From: Absidia repens
Lineage: Eukaryota > Mucoromycota > Mucoromycetes > Mucorales > Cunninghamellaceae
Direction of reading: 5' to 3'
NCBI GenBank assembly: GCA_002105175.1
Contig: MCGE01000004.1
Coordinates: 806,001 to 870,000, forward strand
Length of the DNA: 64,000 bases
In this document: piece after piece, positions 46,236-58,294 of the stretch
Position numbering within the stretch: position 1 is the first letter of the stretch
Layout of the letters: every line of letters starts with the position of its first letter
Notes under the pieces: generated by a model
Seen by the model: only the letters and a program-made list of their open reading frames with translations
Databases searched by the model: none
Told to the model about the DNA's origin: nothing
Translations under genes and position numbers: made by a program

Positions 46236-48307
46236 TCAGAGGTATTTCTTCATTTGAGACGGAAGAGGTGTAACTTGATGGAGTGCCTTGCGACTAAGCA
46301 TTTTTGTAAAAGCGGGTAAAATATTTTGATTTTCCTATTATGCGACAAAGAAGACGTTTAGTCGTAAGCAAATAATCTTCCTACTTTTTTCAATACCTTG
46401 TTGACAAAAGTGATTGCCCATCCTCGTCGTTCCTTCGCATTCCGCGTTAAGGGTCCATGAATCACCGCACGCCCAATCCGATGAATATACTCTTCCAAGG
46501 TTGTAGTCATGTCATAGTTGATCACCAACCGAACACAAGGTAAATCAATTCCACGTGCGAGAATATTCGTTGATACCACCACGTCCCATGCCGTTCCTTG
46601 CTGATCGTTAATACCCGCCACAATTTTCGCCCGTTCGTCCTGATCCTTGTCAGCGTGCATTGCCACCACCCGTAATGCTCCATTTTGCTTTTGTATGGCC
46701 CTTGTCAAGAATTCAGCACCCAGTCGACTGTCCACAAAAACAAGTGTTGGTGGCATAAAATACTTTGGGTCACTAAGAATAGACAGTAAACGCTTGGCCT
46801 TGCGATTGTTTTCCACCCAAAGGACCGTTTGCCGCACTGATGATGTTGCCGCAACCAGATCACCGCCACTGTTATCGTTGCCATTCGTACCGACTTCCCA
46901 ACTCTGGTTATCGTTGCCGTCGTCGTCGTCCACAGATCGGATACTGATTTCCACTGGTGCATTGAGAAAGTCTTGCATTTTCCTTTTCATGATACTGTCG
47001 CCTTTATCCTTTTCGCTATATCCATCCATTGTTGCCGAAAAAAGACTTGTTTGTAGCACAGCATTGTTGGATAGTCTTGCCATGATTTCTTTCACCTGAT
47101 GTTCAAATCCCAATCCAAAGATCGCGTCTGCCTCGTCCAGGACCACCATACGTACCATAAAAAGTCGTAATAACGCCGGGTGATGTTTCGCGATGTCTAA
47201 AATCCGTCCAGGAGTGCCGATCACAATCTGAACCCCAGTTTTCAATCGATGTAATTGTGTTGCTAAAGGTTGTCCACCAACCAGAAGAGCCGTCCGTAGG
47301 TTCCGAATGTTCTGCACCATTTGTTTTGTGATGTTTTCAATCTGCTGACAAAGTTCACGTGTAGGTGCAATAATCAGTGCATATGGGCCTCCTCGTCGTT
47401 TGTATCGATGTATGGCATTCAATGATTGACAATGGACCACCAGAGGAATAAGGAATGCGCCTGTCTTGCCAGAATGAGTTGGTGCTGACACATAGAGATC
47501 ACGACCTGCTAAACCCACCGGAACTGCCATTCGCTGTATACTTGTCGCCATATGCCATCCCAAATTGGTTTCCAGATTGTTGTAGAGTGTGTCGCCAAGA
47601 GTTGTATAGCACTGATCATAACTAGTGATAGGTCGTGGAAGTCGCCCTCCTCGTACAACAAGGTCATGAGCCTTCAGTATAGCATCCCTTTGCGCACGCG
47701 TCATAGTATAAACAGATTCAGATTCCTGATAATTGGTCCATTTCGCATGTACATTCTCTGCCGTAAAATGTTGCGTCAATGTCGAAGTCTGGGTTGTGGT
47801 ATCATGATCGGTCCTTGACTGCTGCACTTGCTGTTCTAGCTTTGCTGCGATAGAGAGCTTAGGATGGTGGGACATATCAGTATCAATTTTTTTGCACTCC
47901 ATACTATTTTGAGTTGAATACAATAAAGAAAAGGTGAATTGGCATATCCTTTACAAAATATTTCATATGGAGTGAACGATTTACCTGCACACATCGTTTT
48001 CTGTTTCGTCGTTAATATATTCCCCATATTTGCCACAAATAATGCAAGAAGGTTCGTCGCTATTTGTATCCACTAGTCGCTGTTGAGAAGAGAGCTGCTT
48101 CACTGATTCACCTGCTTGACTGTTGTTGCCTGTGTTTGGATTAAAGTTGGTATTGGTACTTCCATCGTTGCCATTGTCATCGGTATCGTCAACATCGTCA
48201 CTACTGCTTCCATTTGATAGTACATCTTTCGTCAGTTGTTTCTTGTTGATAGGTTGCTCAAAGATTGTATCAGGCTGCTTTCGTTTAATTGATCGAGGAA
48301 TAAACAT
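46236..48307 (-). CDS. DDX59: zf-HIT plus DEAD-box RNA helicase (DDX59-like)
   Basis: Three exons (48307-47985, 47903-46397, 46334-46236), 642 aa. Residues about 94-114 form a HIT-type zinc finger (CIICGKYGEY, then DVCSMEC across the first intron). The helicase core runs PITSYDQ (Q-motif region), APTHSGKT (motif I), PTRELC, TPGRILD, DEAD, SAT, ARGID and HRIGRA. zf-HIT fused to a DEAD box is the DDX59 architecture. An Asp/Asn-rich insert separates the two RecA lobes. The last exon (ILPAFTKML) is needed because readthrough ends prematurely. Motif I has His where AxTGSGKT has Gly. DDX59 is a nuclear RNA helicase of incompletely defined function. Confidence 0.88.
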
Positions 48308-49259
48308 TTAAAAAGCCCAGGTAGAGATCGATCCCTTAAAAAAAATAAAGAGAGAAGAAAAGAATCGCTAATATTTCAAGCACCGACAACGTTGCTCCTC
48401 GCGTAAATTTGTTGCTCCACCCCCCCCACCATCATCCTCCATCACCGCTGCATAATATGTGCTAGTCTTTCCCCTGTCCTCCTTTTGTAAATGCCCAGGT
48501 AATCAAATATTGTACAAGTGGGAATGAACCACCTCAACTTGAAAAGGCACAGCATATCATATATATGATATGCTTTGCTCGGATAATAAGGTTCCTATGG
48601 TACAACCAAAGACACAAAAGTATATGTCTGTCAAATGGATTCATTGAAAAATAGTCGCTTTTTGCTGGCAATCGCAATTATTTTTGTCCACTTAGAGTAG
48701 AACCCACATTAACGATACCCGGAAAAATTATAAAGCCAACAGTAACAATACTTTTCTAGAAAACCTTGATTGTTGACTGTGAATTTCGTAACGTGAATAG
48801 CGGACCTAATAAGCATCATCCATTTCAAGTGTGGAGGGCAACGAGATTGGATGCAAATTTGGGCGTATCCTTTTTATACAGGTGAGAGGTAGAGCTTTGA
48901 GCTTTTTAAAATAAAAGATAGAGTACATTTAGGGGAGCATTTCACTTTGAGTCGGGATGGAGAGCCGAGATTGATGAGGGGTGAGGTAGAGGGTTAATGT
49001 AAACAGCAAAACTCGAGCTTTCAATAACTTTTCAACATTAAACTGGGGATTAATAGAGTCTAGAAGATGTATACAGTCACTCTACAACATCAACAATGTA
49101 TTTTGGGCAAGAAAAAAAAAACTTAATTTACATAGTAGAATTCCTGTCATACTCTTCGCCAAAAAAATAAAAAGATAACCCATTTTTTCTTGTACCGTCG
49201 GCGAAGGAGCCCTAAATATCAGCAAACAATATCACACTACAAGTGATTTATTGGGGTTA
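48308..49259. other. Intergenic, with one perfect palindrome
   Basis: 5' flank of the helicase gene, a C-rich patch at 48418-48427, and a 24-bp perfect palindrome (AGCATATCATATATATGATA followed by TGCT) at 48551-48574. No gene supported. Confidence 0.5.
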
Positions 49260-49830
49260 ACATGAGGATTCTATTGGGGGAATCTGAAAAACGGTCAACA
49301 TTAGTCTAAAGGAAATATTGTAATATAGTTGCTATAATATATAGTAATATACAGTACAAGGCAAACAAGATATGAGGAGTATTATAAATGAATATATTCT
49401 CTTGAAGCACGGAAGATGAGCACTTAACTAAAGGGACGATGGTAAAAACGGAACCTATTGCCTAAGACATGAGAGAAACTATTGGGCCATTTTTCATTAA
49501 AGCAAGTAAAAAGATACATATTTTATTCAGATTAGATACAGACTATGGACAAACTAATACTAGTCTAAGCTAATCAAGTCTCCAAAAAGTCAATTACAAT
49601 GGTGGTTCTAAATCCTGAATTCAAAATGAAAGGGATTCCCCATGCATGTTGTAATCCCTGATCTGAAAGCCCTTCTAAACTAATCCTAACACTAACCTAA
49701 AGTCGCCATAATCTCATTGAGGTTACGATGATGGTGAAAAAGAACAAAATAGAAAGAGAAGGAAAAATAAAAGTAGGAAAAAATAGAATTTCACGTGGGC
49801 GGGATTTGAAACTAATTTTCTGAACTTGTC
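49260..49830 (-). repeat. Dispersed repeat, single arm (copy R5)
   Basis: Minus-strand arm: CACGTGGGCGGGATTTG at 49793-49809, the inverted repeat and TTGTAATCCCTG at about 49630-49680, ATTTTATTCAGATTAGATAC at about 49519, with decaying units down to about 49260. No outer arm is evident beyond 49830. Confidence 0.7.
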
Positions 49831-50932
49831 GAAAGAGCAGTTCTGAGTTTTTTTCATTTCGATAAAAAAAAACCACAAAAGAAGGTTCGGAAAGGTCGCT
49901 GTAACTAGATATAGCATGACTGCACATATCAAAATAACAATATTAACCCACAATAACGGCGCAATTTTGATTTCCTCTTGGTATTGCTATTGTGGACCCT
50001 GTTGTATTACTATTATTATACAGGATTACACCAAACCGAGTTTCTATAATCCAAAGCACGGTATAGGGATACCGTGCTGTGCTATAAGTCTTCCGGAAGG
50101 TATAGGGACGACGAATCAAGTATCTTTCTTGTCCAAAATGACAATTGCTGCATTGGGGCCACTTCAGATAGCCCCTTCCATTTATATAGAGTATGAGTCA
50201 TAGTACCCGGTTTTTATTGTTATTTTACTTCCTTCAAAGAACAAATCTCAAGTATATATTGTAAAAGTTATATCTTAAACTTTTACTGAGTATAATATTT
50301 ATTTTCCATTATATGCTGCTCTAATAAATTTATTCATGGTTCGATAACTAGCATCTTAGACGTTCATGTGGTACCCTTCTTTTCTTTGTATGGACAGCTA
50401 CTTTGGGAGGGCTCTGAGCCACTTTTATTCTTTCATGCTTGTCAGAGTTTTAAGGGGTCTCCCAATATCTTGAGATGAGACTTATCGCCCTACATTTGGT
50501 TACAGTTGACCCGAGTGATGGCATGAACTTACTCTTTCCCAGTTTGGGTAGTTAATAACTAGATGTGATTTCTGCCGTATCGTATACCAAGAATTGTAGC
50601 TACATAACTTGCTATTGTATATCATCTTCCTCAATGCATTAATATAAAATAGTATGTCAATGATGATAATTAGCCGTCAAAGATATATTCAAAGGTCCTC
50701 ATCATACAGTGCTGGAAACTTCGAATCGAAATTGTCATTTCGGCGGTATTTGAATTACATGCCTATTTTAAAATTCGGAGCACCTCTTCTGATACTTCCC
50801 CTTTTTGCCCCTTCTTTTTCCCCATTTTATTTTATTTTATTTTATTTAAAAAATGATTTCTCTATTCTATTTTCTTCTTCTTTTATCTCACCCTTATACC
50901 TACTCAAATAAACAGCAAACGTTGGAATTGAA
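49831..50932. other. Intergenic, promoter of the BRE4-like gene
   Basis: No gene supported. A 10-bp perfect stem with a 4-base loop lies at 50055-50078 (AGCACGGTAT AGGG ATACCGTGCT). From about 50795 the sequence becomes pyrimidine-rich with TTTTA repeats (50827-50848), a likely promoter/leader region. Confidence 0.45.
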
Positions 50933-53900
50933 ATGAAGGAAAAGCGAAAAGACCACTTCTTACAAGGCGAACACGATGAAGTTGACACCATTGGTCCATT
51001 GGAAGCACTGTCGTCGGAAGAAGAACTTGAAACTGAGAATGTCACTCAGTCAAGAATATTAACAACGACCATGACTTCTCATTCCCTTACTCCTTATACC
51101 CATCCTCGATCCATTCCTGCCAACATTATACTCCCTCCTCTAACTTCCTATCAAACCCTATTCGACCCTCAGCCCACCCCTAACGCAGAATCCTCTTCCT
51201 TCCACTCAACTCTCTTTTTTCAAAACTGGCTACAACCTGGCTCTTCGACAACCAGCAATACAACAACAACTGGGCAATTTTTCAGCGAACAGCAGCAGGC
51301 TGCGTTTTTAACTCCACAAACGTTTTACTATGGCTCTCTTGGCTCCTCTTCATATATATCTCCTTCTTATACCTCTTCTTACTTTGATCCCAATCATGTG
51401 GATGTGATTATGGACGACGGCTCACGACAAAAACGTACAGTATCATTATCAACGATGCCTAGGTTTCCCTCCTTAACCTCAATATTATCAACAAGGTAAG
51501 TTTCTATTACCCCTTTCCCACCTCACAAAAAAAAAAAAAAAAAAAAAAAAAAATAGAGTGTATCGCACCATATACTTATTTGTTTATGATATTAGAGGTG
51601 GTGCCGATGAAACAACTCATTTACTGACTTGGACGTCTTCTCCTCATGATTCCTCTTCTCTCTCTCCACAGCAACAAAAACGCAACCAGTCCAAAACACA
51701 GCCGGCGCTACCGACGGCAAAGCACCTTACCGATCAACAGGATTACTTCTCAGACAGTGACAATAGTGAGGATGAACTTTATGGCGCCAAAAAGAAGAAG
51801 AAGAAAGCATCGACAATGACCAATATTCTCTCTTGGCTCAGACCTCCAGCCTTATCCACCGGACAGAAACTTGTGCTAAAATGTAGTTTTGCATATATTA
51901 TTGGCGCTTCATTTACTTTTGTTCCAGCTTTACACAAATGGATGAATGGGGGTGTCTATGGCTATGATGATAGCGTGACTCGAAATCGGGTGGCAACCGA
52001 CATGGCAGCAACGGTGGCAGTCTTCTTTAACCCAGCAAAGACAGTGGGTGGCATGATTGAAGCGGCAGGTTTTGGCTGGATCATGACATTGGGTGCTTTA
52101 GCTATTTGCCTGGCAAGTCTTTGGTCCACAGACTACTTTCTTGATCATCTCCGACAAACGTATATCTCATATGGCATTACACTATTTGGCTGGCTTCTGA
52201 CAAGTACACTGTTTTTGGCTTTTTGAAGGCACGTTATTCAAGTCGCCCTAGCGTTGGCACTGGTAAGTCTAGTCTTATGATTTTGGTTTTTTTATTTGAA
52301 TGATGATCATGCATCTCACATTATTTCCTTTTAGCTTCTTCCTTGGCATTCATTATATTGTTTCCTATCTTGCTTCGTGAACACACTCTGGATGAATCAC
52401 AATATAGTCGACAAAAAATTCAAGATACAGTCTCCATCGTTGCTATTGGCACAGCTATCTCTGCTGCTGTATGCTTCTTTGTTTGGCCACAAACTGCTAC
52501 CAAGAAATTCAAGTACGTGAAGAACAAAAACAATTGTGCTTCAGTTTTTTTTTTTTTTGTTTGACTAATTTTTACATACTAATATCTTTGATTTTATTAG
52601 CTTTAATATGAATGATAGTCTGCAAAGTCTCCGGGTGTTATTGAAACTGCTGACCAAAACATTTCTGCTGGATGCGGATCTCCCTGATTTCAAGGCAAAC
52701 GAGTCCCTGGCGCAGGCTATCCGTGCACATGAAGCAAGTTTTACTGCACTGCAATCAAGTCTCCAAGAAGCCCGTCTGGAATGGTGGTGGTGGTCGCCAT
52801 TGAATGACAACAAAAGGGAAGGCAATGACGATGGCTATGAACGTATAGTGAAAAGTATTCAACAACTGGCGCTTCATATTGGTGGATTGCGGAAAAGTTG
52901 TGGTCTGCAATTTGACAGGACGCAGCACACAATGTCGACTTCTACAACAGGCACGAGGGATGGTGACGAGGTATATCAAGTCAAGGCGGACGACCATCGA
53001 CGTAAATTTGAACGCGTATTAAAAAAGGAACACAGTACACAGGACACCACCATAACGACTGTTCAGCATATATCCACCAACGACATTGAACCAATTCATG
53101 ATGAAGAACATAACAGCAATAGCGACAATGCGGATTTGGTTTCTTTTATTCGAGCCGTGGGTCCAACAATGAAATCTCTGGCATTTACCTGCAAACAAAC
53201 CATCATACACCTTCAGTGGCATTTTACACCCGAATCAACAAAAACGTCCACTTCGCTATCTCCTCCGCCTTCATTTGCCACGCTCCGTCGAAATCTTGGA
53301 TTGGCATTGGAGTTATTTGAACAATCACAGCAAAAGGCTTTGGAACGAATGTGTCGACGATATACGAAAACCAGTAATAGCAAAAAACGGCCTCTTGGAA
53401 CTCAAACAACAAACAATCCATCGCCTTTTGACGTACACGCTTCAGCATTGGCCCATTTACCAGCAGATGATGTCTTTTTGGTGTACTTTTTTGTTTATTG
53501 TTTGATTGCTTTTGCCAAGGAACTTGAGGTTCTTGTGACTTGTATGGAGCATGTATTTGATCAAACGGAATGTGCAACTTCATGGACTTATTTAGGTAAA
53601 GGGGGGGGAATAAAAGACAAGTAATCTATATTCGTTTTATTTATGGCCACATCTTGTTGTCATTTTTATTCTAGTATCTGGAACCATTGGCTTGTTTACT
53701 TTCACATTCCAATCTAATCGCAACCCGGTGTATTCTCCCAACAATCATCACACCCTGGATACACTTCATACACCCACACCGAACGATCGAATCCATTCCT
53801 TTCGTATGAATCTTTGGCGTTTCTTTTCGTGGTTTCGACAATATCAGGTGCGGTATGCTATCAAAGCGGGTCTTACAGCGTTGATTCTGTCAAGTCTGGC

Positions 53901-55290
53901 CTTTATTCCTTCCACACAATACTACTTTCAGACGTACCGCATGGAATGGACGTTGATCACGGTAAAAAAAAAAGCGGGGATATGCGGAGTTCATGTCATG
54001 CACTCTTCTCATGCGGGTTCTCTTTTTTTTTTTTTATTGTGGCAAACGCTAGGCTTTAGCAGTTATGACACCGACAGTGGGAGGAACAAATTATATAGCT
54101 GCACTTCAGCTGGGGGCGACAGTATCTGGTGTGGTTATTGGTGCTGTCATTTATCGCCTCTTCTCTGAAAGCCATGTGATTTGGTCTATCGGACTGACGT
54201 GGTTGCTGTCACTTCCTTGTTTTTGGATGGTCCTTCACAAACCGAAATATGGCAAGTTTGGACAATTTACATTGCTGGCATATACCTTGGTGATTCTCTA
54301 TAAGTACAATCACCCGGATGTGGATGTGTATGACTTGGCATATCAACGATGTCTTTCAGTTGGGGGCGGTGTAATTATCGGTAAGTAATAATCAGAAAAA
54401 ATGTTAAGATTATTTTTCCACTCATCATTATAACTTACTTTTTTATTTTATTTTTCTTGGACGGGCGTCGGACTATAGGACTAGTAGTGACGACGTATAT
54501 ATCACCATACGAAGCTCGAAAAGCTATGCGGTATGGTTTGTCGGATCTTTTACTGAAGTACTCCAGGGAATACTATGCATTGAATGGCAAAAACAACAAC
54601 AGCAGCAGCAACAACAACAACGACAATACCATTGCAATGATGTCAGTGAACATAGGAACTCAGTCGTCGTTAGGTGATGATAACGCTACGCTATTGGAAC
54701 TTCAACAAGATCTTTGCAACCTTTCGACGCTACTTAATCATACACCAAACGAACCAAGACTCAAAGGTCGCTTCCCAGTTGAAACATACAAAGTGATGCT
54801 TCGGTCATGTCAATCAATATTGGACAATTTGGTTATGATGCGGATGGTGATGGCAGCCCGGGAAAATGATCACCGAATGAATGATGATAAGAACTGGAGC
54901 GATATGGTGGGAAATGTGGTACTGTATTTTTATGTACTGGCATCAGCTCTGCAGCTCAAGACGCCGTTACCGCCTTATTTACCTCCTGCAGATATGGCAC
55001 GGAAGCAACTCATGGGCCGCTCGCAAGCTACAACGACTACTAAGGGTACGATTCCAACTCCGCTGCATGATGGATCTTCTTCCTCCTATATGGCCTACTA
55101 TGCATATATTGTTTTGATGGAAACCATGCTTTACGATATGGATCAGGTAAACCACAAAAAAAAAAAAAGTGGGGGGGAGGGACAATTTGTTAAAAACAAA
55201 ATGATTAACACTTTTTTTTTATCTTTTGCGAAGCTCGGATACCATATGAAGGCACTTTACGGATCTTTAATTCCACACTGGCATTATTAG
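50933..55290 (+). CDS. BRE4-like multispanning membrane protein (FUSC/ArAE family), one frame break
   Basis: Eight exons: 50933-51495, 51596-52262, 52335-52512, 52601-53595, 53675-53961, 54053-54380, 54479-55146, 55234-55290; about 1247 aa. After a disordered N-terminus with an acidic Ser patch and KKKKKK, two membrane blocks follow, each of several hydrophobic segments: one in exons 2-3 (LKCSFAYIIGASFTFVPAL, VAVFFNPAKTVGG), one in exons 5-7 (RYAIKAGLTALILSS, MTPTVGGTNYIAALQLGAT). They are separated by a long cytosolic region. This is the layout of fungal DUF2422/DUF2421 and FUSC_2 proteins such as Bre4, related to aromatic-acid and fusaric-acid exporters; transport is inferred. In exon 2 the frame breaks at the T5 run 52220-52224: one more T turns a stop into FLKARYSSRPSVG and restores exon phase exactly. 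Confidence 0.88.
51527..51553. repeat. Homopolymer tract, A27, in an intron
   Basis: In the first intron of the BRE4-like gene, 42 bases before the acceptor. Confidence 0.9.
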
Positions 55291-55679
55291 TTATGTTTAC
55301 ATGAACAAATTCCTTTTAGCAAGAGCAAGCTATGGCCTGCGGGCTACGATATGATGAAGACCGATGTATAGATTAAAATTAGATTGTAGCTAGTATCATA
55401 TACTGACTTTTTATTTTTATTATGATGATTTTGTTTGTTTTGAAATAAAAAAGAATTTATATTTATATTTATAGATAAGAACTATGTACATAGGATGTTG
55501 TTTTTTTGTGATTGTGTGGGAAAATGACGGTATCATACAAAAGGGGCTTAGAATAATAGGACATAGGAAGCTAGATAATTTTTAGATTATGAATGTACGA
55601 AGGATTTTATGAAAAAGAGGGTGATGGGCATAATAAGAAAGAAAGAGGCGCAGGACAAAAAAAAAAAAAAAAAAAAGAC

Positions 55680-56305
55680 TCAGTCTTCCCAGTTTAGTTC
55701 GAGTGTAGGATGTTCCTGAACAAATCCAGCTACTTGCTTTGTGTCAACATATAAATCAAACTAGGAAAAAAAAATTTAATATATGTATGGCGATAACAAA
55801 GTGAAAAAGGAAAATAAGTACTTACATTAACTACACTTAAAAAACTACGTTCCATTTCATTTAACTCAACGTTGGAATAGACGACCGAGACACATCGATA
55901 AATGGACTGTACACAACTCTTTGAGTCATCGTTGAATTTGCATGCCAAAATAACGGCAGCCAAGAAAACTTTGTGTGGCGTGTCATAGTCTCCTTTGGAA
56001 TCGAGCGGTAGCTCTTGTTGTAGGCGGTGAATATAAATCAAGGCAATAACCAAAATTGCTGGCGATAACCGGCATTTTACATGCACTTGATGAATAAAGC
56101 TGTTTAGTGAAGGTAAGATTCGACGATGACGATGATGGGATGGAGGATCGTTTCGATCAGCGGAACAGTCTAATAAGCCACCAATTTTTTTGATCATGAA
56201 TGATAAAGCAGGCTCAGGACTATTAAAAAAATCAAGTGTTGGGGAGTCTGTCGAGCAACAAGACGCTGTAGATGATGTGGATGTGGACGCTGAAGGGACT
56301 ACCAT
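55680..56305 (-). CDS. Cyclin, PHO80/PCL-like
   Basis: Two exons (56305-55826, 55760-55680), 186 aa. A single cyclin box: PSLNSFIHQVHVKCRLSPAI, LVIALIYIHRL, HKVFLAAVILACKFNDDS and NVELNEMERSFLSVVNFDLYV, where the last block crosses the intron. The SP..L..AL.Y..R and K......LAA...A.KF patterns match PHO80/PCL cyclins. Such cyclins activate Pho85/Cdk5-type kinases in phosphate signalling, glycogen metabolism or polarity; which one cannot be told. The gene is convergent with the BRE4-like gene (389 bp between stops). Confidence 0.85.
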
Positions 56306-57767
56306 GATAATGATGATGATTTATATAATACACAGAATGATAAAATAGAGTACAGGTTGTTGTTGAAAAAAAAAAAAAAAAAAAGTCGATGTGTGAGGGA
56401 TTAAAGCGGAATAATATTTCCTTTTCCTTACTCAAAAATAAGAAACAAGGGCCTTTTATATTTTTCTTGATTTCACCACCATATTTGGACAAATTTTTCT
56501 GTTTGAAGCAAAAACCGCATATCCCAAACATAAAAAAATTGAAACAGCAAGAGATTTTTGAATAAACAAACGAGCATGTTTTATTGTAATACTATGATGT
56601 ATGTACCTGAAAATCTTAAATGTGTGGCAAAAAAAAAAAAAAAAAAAAAAAAAGGAAGGCGTTTGATGAAACAAAACAAATAATTTTTATTGAGAGTGAT
56701 CTACACTAATAGGGGATGATTGGGTATTTTTTTAAAATACTAATACTAAGGAGTGCTCTAACATGACTTATATATTCAATGTTCCTTAACGTTGTGCCAA
56801 ACGATCCTAATTTTGAATGTATAAAATAATATTAGTATGCGTGCTACTGTACTACTCCGCTCCTTAAAAAGTATTACCTTTGCACTGGTTCAAAGAGAGC
56901 ATGTGACTAATATTAGGCGGAGGCACTTGAGACTACCTTCTTGTACCTATCACGAAAAACAAGAGTCATAATAATTTAATGATGAGTTCGCATACAACAT
57001 TGGAAGACGATTTGATGTTGAAGTTATTGCCTACTGGCTACAATCTTTTCAGGTAGCAAGGAGGATCGCGTGATTCTTATCTATATACAGTATCACAAAT
57101 AAAAACACATCCTTTTATCACCCCAAGCATACGCCGTTTGACTGTTGTCTGTCGGCATTAAAATCAACTATAGAGAATAATGGATAAAAGGAATTTCTGT
57201 TAAAAATGCCATAAAGTCAGAACATGCAAAAGCTAATACCTATTTTTTTTTTTTTTTTTTTTTTTTTTACCTTTTGAGTTCACCACCAGTACCATCCGCG
57301 CAAGCCAAGGGATCATGTGGGTGTTATCATCGGTAAAGCCAGATTTGCGCCCCTCCCCCCCCTTCAAGGTAAAACCCATCCTGCATACTTCACTTTAATC
57401 TTTAAAAGAGGGGAATAATAGATATGGCTGAGGGAGGTCTGGAATACCTGTGGAGTGTCTCGATGAGTTTGTTTCTTGTCTTTGTCGTTGTCACCATTGC
57501 TCCCGTGTTTTGCTGATGTTTGGAAAAATTTGATGTTTCCAGTTTGATATGCGTGTGTGTGTCTGTTTCATCCTTGTGAAGTCATCATGAGAGATCCACA
57601 AGAATATGAAACAATCAATTAAGTTCGGATGAGCCTAGAGTGCAATACCGGGTATTAGGAATCAACAATAATAATAAAAAGCTTATTTGAGGTAAAGGGG
57701 GAGGATAGTTCAAAGTTACCTTTCAGGGCCAGCTTCTTGTGTACCGACTGATCTAGTATTGATCATG
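56306..57767. other. Intergenic, no gene supported
   Basis: Homopolymers (A18 at about 56367-56384, A23 at about 56631-56653, T26 at 57243-57268) and otherwise AT-rich sequence. I see no exon structure. Confidence 0.45.
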
Positions 57768-58281
57768 CTAATTCATCGCCAATGATTGACGAATGTTCAA
57801 TATACAAACGCTGATGCCATCTAAATAGGGATAAAAAGAAGAATCAATACCATCTATCATTGTAAAGTGGTTTTCTTTATGTTTTTCTTTAATACCATAC
57901 CTGAAAAGATTGAAAAACAAAGCAATAGACCGTTGGTTTGAGTTCACACATTCAAGGGTGGGGACCAATTATATAGTTTCGCCAAATTTTGCTCTATATT
58001 TCATTCACTGAAATAGTTCCTTGCCGAATTCGTAGAGAGGGAAATGATACTGATATAGAATATTGCCTGCCATTATTCTATTATATTGCACAAAACAATA
58101 AAAGGTTGAGGCATTCGAACGAATGTGGAAAGAATTGCTCATGACTTCCGCGAGTACCTGTATTTCATACCAATAGCTATATTTTCGTCTTGAGAGTTCT
58201 TGACAGTAATGGTAATAGGATTGTGCTAATGCCACCAGCAAGATACAACTAATAGTCTGACTGTGCCTCCCTATAGAAAAA
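57768..58281 (-). pseudogene. Possible exon fragments of an unidentified gene, cut off by a repeat arm
   Basis: Three protein-like segments lie in order on the minus strand: about 58275-58161 (SQTISCILLVALAQSYYHYC, ending at a GT), about 57962-57901 (TLECVNSNQRSIALFFNLF, ending AG/GTATGG) and about 57821-57768 (DGISVCILNIRQSLAMN, then stop, after CTATTTAG). No start codon or family is recognised, and repeat arm R6 begins immediately upstream. It could be a 3' remnant of a gene interrupted by the repeat, or chance open frames. Confidence 0.3.
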
Positions 58282-58294
58282 AAGAGGAAAGGTA

